Assembly (NCBI GenBank): GCA_004293905.1
Contig: RDZE01000025.1
Span: forward strand, 62,001 to 126,000
Source: Cytophagales bacterium
GTDB lineage: Bacteria > Bacteroidota > Bacteroidia > Cytophagales > Microscillaceae
Reading direction: 5' to 3'
DNA length: 64,000 nucleotides
Shown here in pieces: positions 60,701-64,000 of this stretch (within the stretch, counting starts at the first letter, position 1; each line of letters opens with the position of its first letter). Both the position numbers and the translations under genes were made by a program. The notes under the pieces were generated by a model. That model was not told the DNA's origin. It worked only from the letters and a program-made list of their open reading frames with translations, and searched no databases.

Positions 60701-62050
60701 GAAAACGCACTTTTATATTTCAATCCTTTGAAGAGTACAATTAAAATCACGCATAGTTCTCACGGACCCACCTTACAACCTTGATTTCAATCCTTTGAAG
60801 AGTACAATTAAAATATCCTATCTAACAAAACGAAACAGAATAATAAAAAATTTCAATCCTTTGAAGAGTACAATTAAAATCGTATTCAACGTCAATTTCG
60901 TTGGCAAAGAAATTAATTTCAATCCTTTGAAGAGTACAATTAAAATTGCAGGCGATGACATAGCAATTTTTTATTAGAGATAATTTCAATCCTTTGAAGA
61001 GTACAATTAAAATACGATATCGTTCGGATTGGCGATAAGGAAGTACTAATTTCAATCCTTTGAAGAGTACAATTAAAATTTTGCGCTTCGTTGCCTTCAA
61101 ATTTTTTCAGTTCTTATTTCAATCCTTTGAAGAGTACAATTAAAATGCAAGAAATCACATTAGGAATGCGTTTAATCTTTTATTTCAATCCTTTGAAGAG
61201 TACAATTAAAATCTGCCGTAGGACAGGCTTTTTTCTAATTTCAAGAAATTTCAATCCTTTGAAGAGTACAATTAAAATAGAGCATTGGTGTTATGGGGCA
61301 TTGCTTCGGGGCTATTTCAATCCTTTGAAGAGTACAATTAAAATTTCGTGGAACTGCGCAGCCTGCTTCTCTTCGTTTCTATTTCAATCCTTTGAAGAGT
61401 ACAATTAAAATGTAGTAGAGTATGTTTTGCCCAATGCAACTATTGATTTCAATCCTTTGAAGAGTACAATTAAAATATAGATATCAGCATCTGACTTTGC
61501 CTGTTCAATGGATTTCAATCCTTTGAAGAGTACAATTAAAATTGTACCTCGTAAAATCTTGTATTGAGGAATTTGAAGATTTCAATCCTTTGAAGAGTAC
61601 AATTAAAATCAATTTTAACTGATTGTGTAGAATTGATTTTGAGTGATTTCAATCCTTTGAAGAGTACAATTAAAATGCGTTCAGGATAGAAAAAAGCGCG
61701 GACAACATTACTATTTCAATCCTTTGAAGAGTACAATTAAAATCTACTAAAGTGTTGTCTGTAAAAGTACCAGCCAATACATTTCAATCCTTTGAAGAGT
61801 ACAATTAAAATTAGAAAACAAGGAAAGGCTATTTTCTATAAGGCTTAATTTCAATCCTTTGAAGAGTACAATTAAAATTGGTACATGCGACCACATAACA
61901 ATCCGCGAAGATGAATTTCAATCCTTTGAAGAGTACAATTAAAATTTTTCACGTCTTTGCGTAGTTATTAAATATTGTTAAATTTCAATCCTTTGAAGAG
62001 TACAATTAAAATAAGAGCAGAATTTGAGCCAAAACCGTTCCCCGAAGAAA

Positions 62051-62107
62051 ATTTCAATCCTTTGAAGAGTACAATTAAAAGTACATTTGTAAATTATTTT
62101 TAGATAT
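62051..62107. repeat. Damaged repeat and short spacer
   Basis: The repeat at 62051-62081 ends in G rather than T, and the spacer that follows is 26 nt (62082-62107) instead of about 36. A small deletion across the repeat-spacer junction explains both. Confidence 0.8.
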
Positions 62108-64000
62108 ATTTCAATCCTTTGAAGAGTACAATTAAAATCAAGACCAGTACGCTCAATGTATTTGACCATACAGATTTCAATCCTTTGAAGAGTACAATTA
62201 AAATCCTACTGAATCAAAACTTCATGATTACTTGTCAGAAATTTCAATCCTTTGAAGAGTACAATTAAAATCATATAGAAAACCAAAAAGAGGAGATGTT
62301 CGCTTTCATTTCAATCCTTTGAAGAGTACAATTAAAATGAGAAATAAATTTTATCTTGCAATTCCTCTATACTTATTTCAATCCTTTGAAGAGTACAATT
62401 AAAATTTATTGAAAGAAAAAAGCAAATTCCAGTGAAAGTATTTCAATCCTTTGAAGAGTACAATTAAAATCATATTAGAACCCTATGAGTGGATTGATAT
62501 GGATATTTCAATCCTTTGAAGAGTACAATTAAAATTTTGCACGCAATAAATATCTTCCAGAGCATGGAATCATTTCAATCCTTTGAAGAGTACAATTAAA
62601 ATCGGATTGCTGTAATTTGAAAGTTATTTTATAAGTATTTCAATCCTTTGAAGAGTACAATTAAAATTGGGTTTACAAGCAAAGAAACAATCACGAGATT
62701 GAAATTTCAATCCTTTGAAGAGTACAATTAAAATCGAAACAACGATGATGTCTGCGAACCTTACATCCTCTATTTCAATCCTTTGAAGAGTACAATTAAA
62801 ATATCCGCAGAGATGCAATCAGTGATTTCATCTTAGAAATTTCAATCCTTTGAAGAGTACAATTAAAATAAGAAAGGTTTTGGATTGTGATATTCTAGTA
62901 TTTTTGAATTTCAATCCTTTGAAGAGTACAATTAAAATAGTGCTATCTTCTCAAAGTTTATCTCTTGTACAAATATTTCAATCCTTTGAAGAGTACAATT
63001 AAAATGAGATTTGGGGAAAGAGGCAATCAGAACTTTTACCATATTTCAATCCTTTGAAGAGTACAATTAAAATTAATAATGAGGTGCCCGACATTTGGGC
63101 TCTACCAATATTTCAATCCTTTGAAGAGTACAATTAAAATTGTTCAGGAAGGCTGTAAACTTCAAGCAGAATGCTAATTTCAATCCTTTGAAGAGTACAA
63201 TTAAAATAATGCAACAAGTATCAATGAAGTTTTTTTGTATGCTATTTCAATCCTTTGAAGAGTACAATTAAAATTTGACACAACTGACTGAGCAAATAAA
63301 AATGCAAGTATTTCAATCCTTTGAAGAGTACAATTAAAATATGAGCAGCAACAGATTAACGTAAATAATTCGAAATTTCAATCCTTTGAAGAGTACAATT
63401 AAAATTCGCGCTATCTACTTCACCAGTAGCACTAAGTTGTAATTTCAATCCTTTGAAGAGTACAATTAAAATCTGAAATCTCAACTTTTTCATAGTTGTC
63501 AAGAGGAAATTTCAATCCTTTGAAGAGTACAATTAAAATTGAATCTACCCTCAGTATCAATCATTGAGGCACTTATTTCAATCCTTTGAAGAGTACAATT
63601 AAAATCACTACACAGATATAGATGATAAAACTACTATAACATTTCAATCCTTTGAAGAGTACAATTAAAATTTCCATTAACCAAGAACCAATGGGCTTTC
63701 GAATACGAATTTCAATCCTTTGAAGAGTACAATTAAAATAATCTCAGGAGCTAACCAGCGACGCCCATCACCAGATTTCAATCCTTTGAAGAGTACAATT
63801 AAAATTCGCTTACAAAATCTATTTGCCGTAACCAATAAAATATTTCAATCCTTTGAAGAGTACAATTAAAATCATCTTGGGTACAACTTCCAGACACCTC
63901 AATAATGATATTTCAATCCTTTGAAGAGTACAATTAAAATGCTTATCACGGGTGCAAATGGTTTGTACCAAAAATATATTTCAATCCTTTGAAGAGTACA

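Larger units (their letters stand above)
50235..64000 (-). CRISPR. Giant CRISPR array, 207 repeats in window and continuing
   Basis: The 31-bp repeat, in the plus strand, starts [G/A]TTTCAATCC, has CTTTGAAGAG in the middle and ends ACAATTAAAAT. By manual count there are 206 complete repeats plus one cut by the window edge (63978-64000), and 206 spacers, nearly all 34-39 nt (mean about 35.7). Read on the minus strand the repeat ends ATTGAAAC or ATTGAAAT, the typical 8-nt crRNA handle form of type I-B and type III systems, so the crRNAs are inferred to come from the minus strand. The first repeat is degenerate, supporting a leader beyond 64000. No cas gene or leader lies in the window. Confidence 0.98.
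52303..64000 (-). repeat. Younger block: 176 repeats starting with A
   Basis: From 52303 to the window end every repeat starts with A (handle ATTGAAAT). The change occurs once, between repeats 31 and 32. Confidence 0.9.

Noticed and set aside
50992-62818. Many open frames of 60-115 codons across the array, with repeated FNPLKSTIKI or FNCTLQRIE motifs
   Set aside because: A 31-bp repeat plus a 35-bp spacer equals 66 bp (22 codons), so the repeat stays in frame over several units; the peptides are translations of repeats, not genes.
50235-64000. Tandem satellite or protein-coding repeat instead of CRISPR
   Set aside because: Repeat length is constant, the intervening sequences are almost all unique and near-constant in length, and some translate to phage-type motifs; this is a CRISPR array.

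Overview
The window looks like chromosomal DNA of a low-GC Bacteroidota, most likely a Cytophagales-type gliding or filamentous bacterium. The support is: TonB-dependent receptors with an N-terminal carboxypeptidase-regulatory-like domain, a DUF2480 protein, 7TMR-DISM and TPR-type signalling proteins, SpoIIE phosphatases fused to membrane domains, and promoters of the Bacteroidota form TTTG-N19-TAnnTTTG. Two such promoters have exact spacing, at 6232-6262 and 28953-28983. No tRNA, rRNA or insertion sequence was recognised.

Region 1 (1-32 kb) is ordinary core genome. It holds a truncated transglutaminase-like gene, murG, an overlapping rpmH-rnpA-mtnB trio, two divergent TonB receptors (the second followed by a frameshifted beta-helix-like lipoprotein), a LOG-family protein, polA, a metallophosphoesterase and eno. 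Next come a SpoIIE phosphatase, smc, an XdhC/MobA-like molybdenum-cofactor pair, a GT2 glycosyltransferase, maf, a histidine kinase with DUF2480, and an ABC-2 type exporter.

Region 2 (32-38.4 kb) is signalling: a small HTH-like protein, a TPR protein ending in a histidine-kinase H-box without an ATPase domain, a complete 7TMR-DISM histidine kinase, and a leucine-rich-repeat protein.

Region 3 (38.4-45.7 kb) is a one-directional minus-strand row of about a dozen small genes. Many resemble polymorphic-toxin immunity families (DUF1851, DUF4272, Imm1, SMI1/KNR4, Imm21, HEAT-type). Gene fragments lie among them and no toxin gene is visible, so it reads as a poly-immunity island. Region 4 (45.8-50.2 kb) has an M50-type membrane protease with a probable frameshift, an Rnl2-like RNA ligase and a large GAF/SpoIIE phosphatase.

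Region 5 (50,235 to the window end) is a giant CRISPR array: I count 207 repeats (31 bp; the last is cut by the window edge) and 206 spacers, mostly 34-39 nt, with no cas gene in view. The repeat, read on the minus strand, ends in ATTGAAAC or ATTGAAAT. The degenerate repeat lies at the left end. I therefore infer transcription leftward, with leader and youngest spacers beyond 64000. The array carries a single-base repeat switch after repeat 31, two spacers from opposite strands of one phage methyltransferase DPPY motif differing by a silent base, another pair overlapping end to end, a spacer encoding a Dam-type motif I, a tandem spacer duplication and one damaged repeat-spacer unit.
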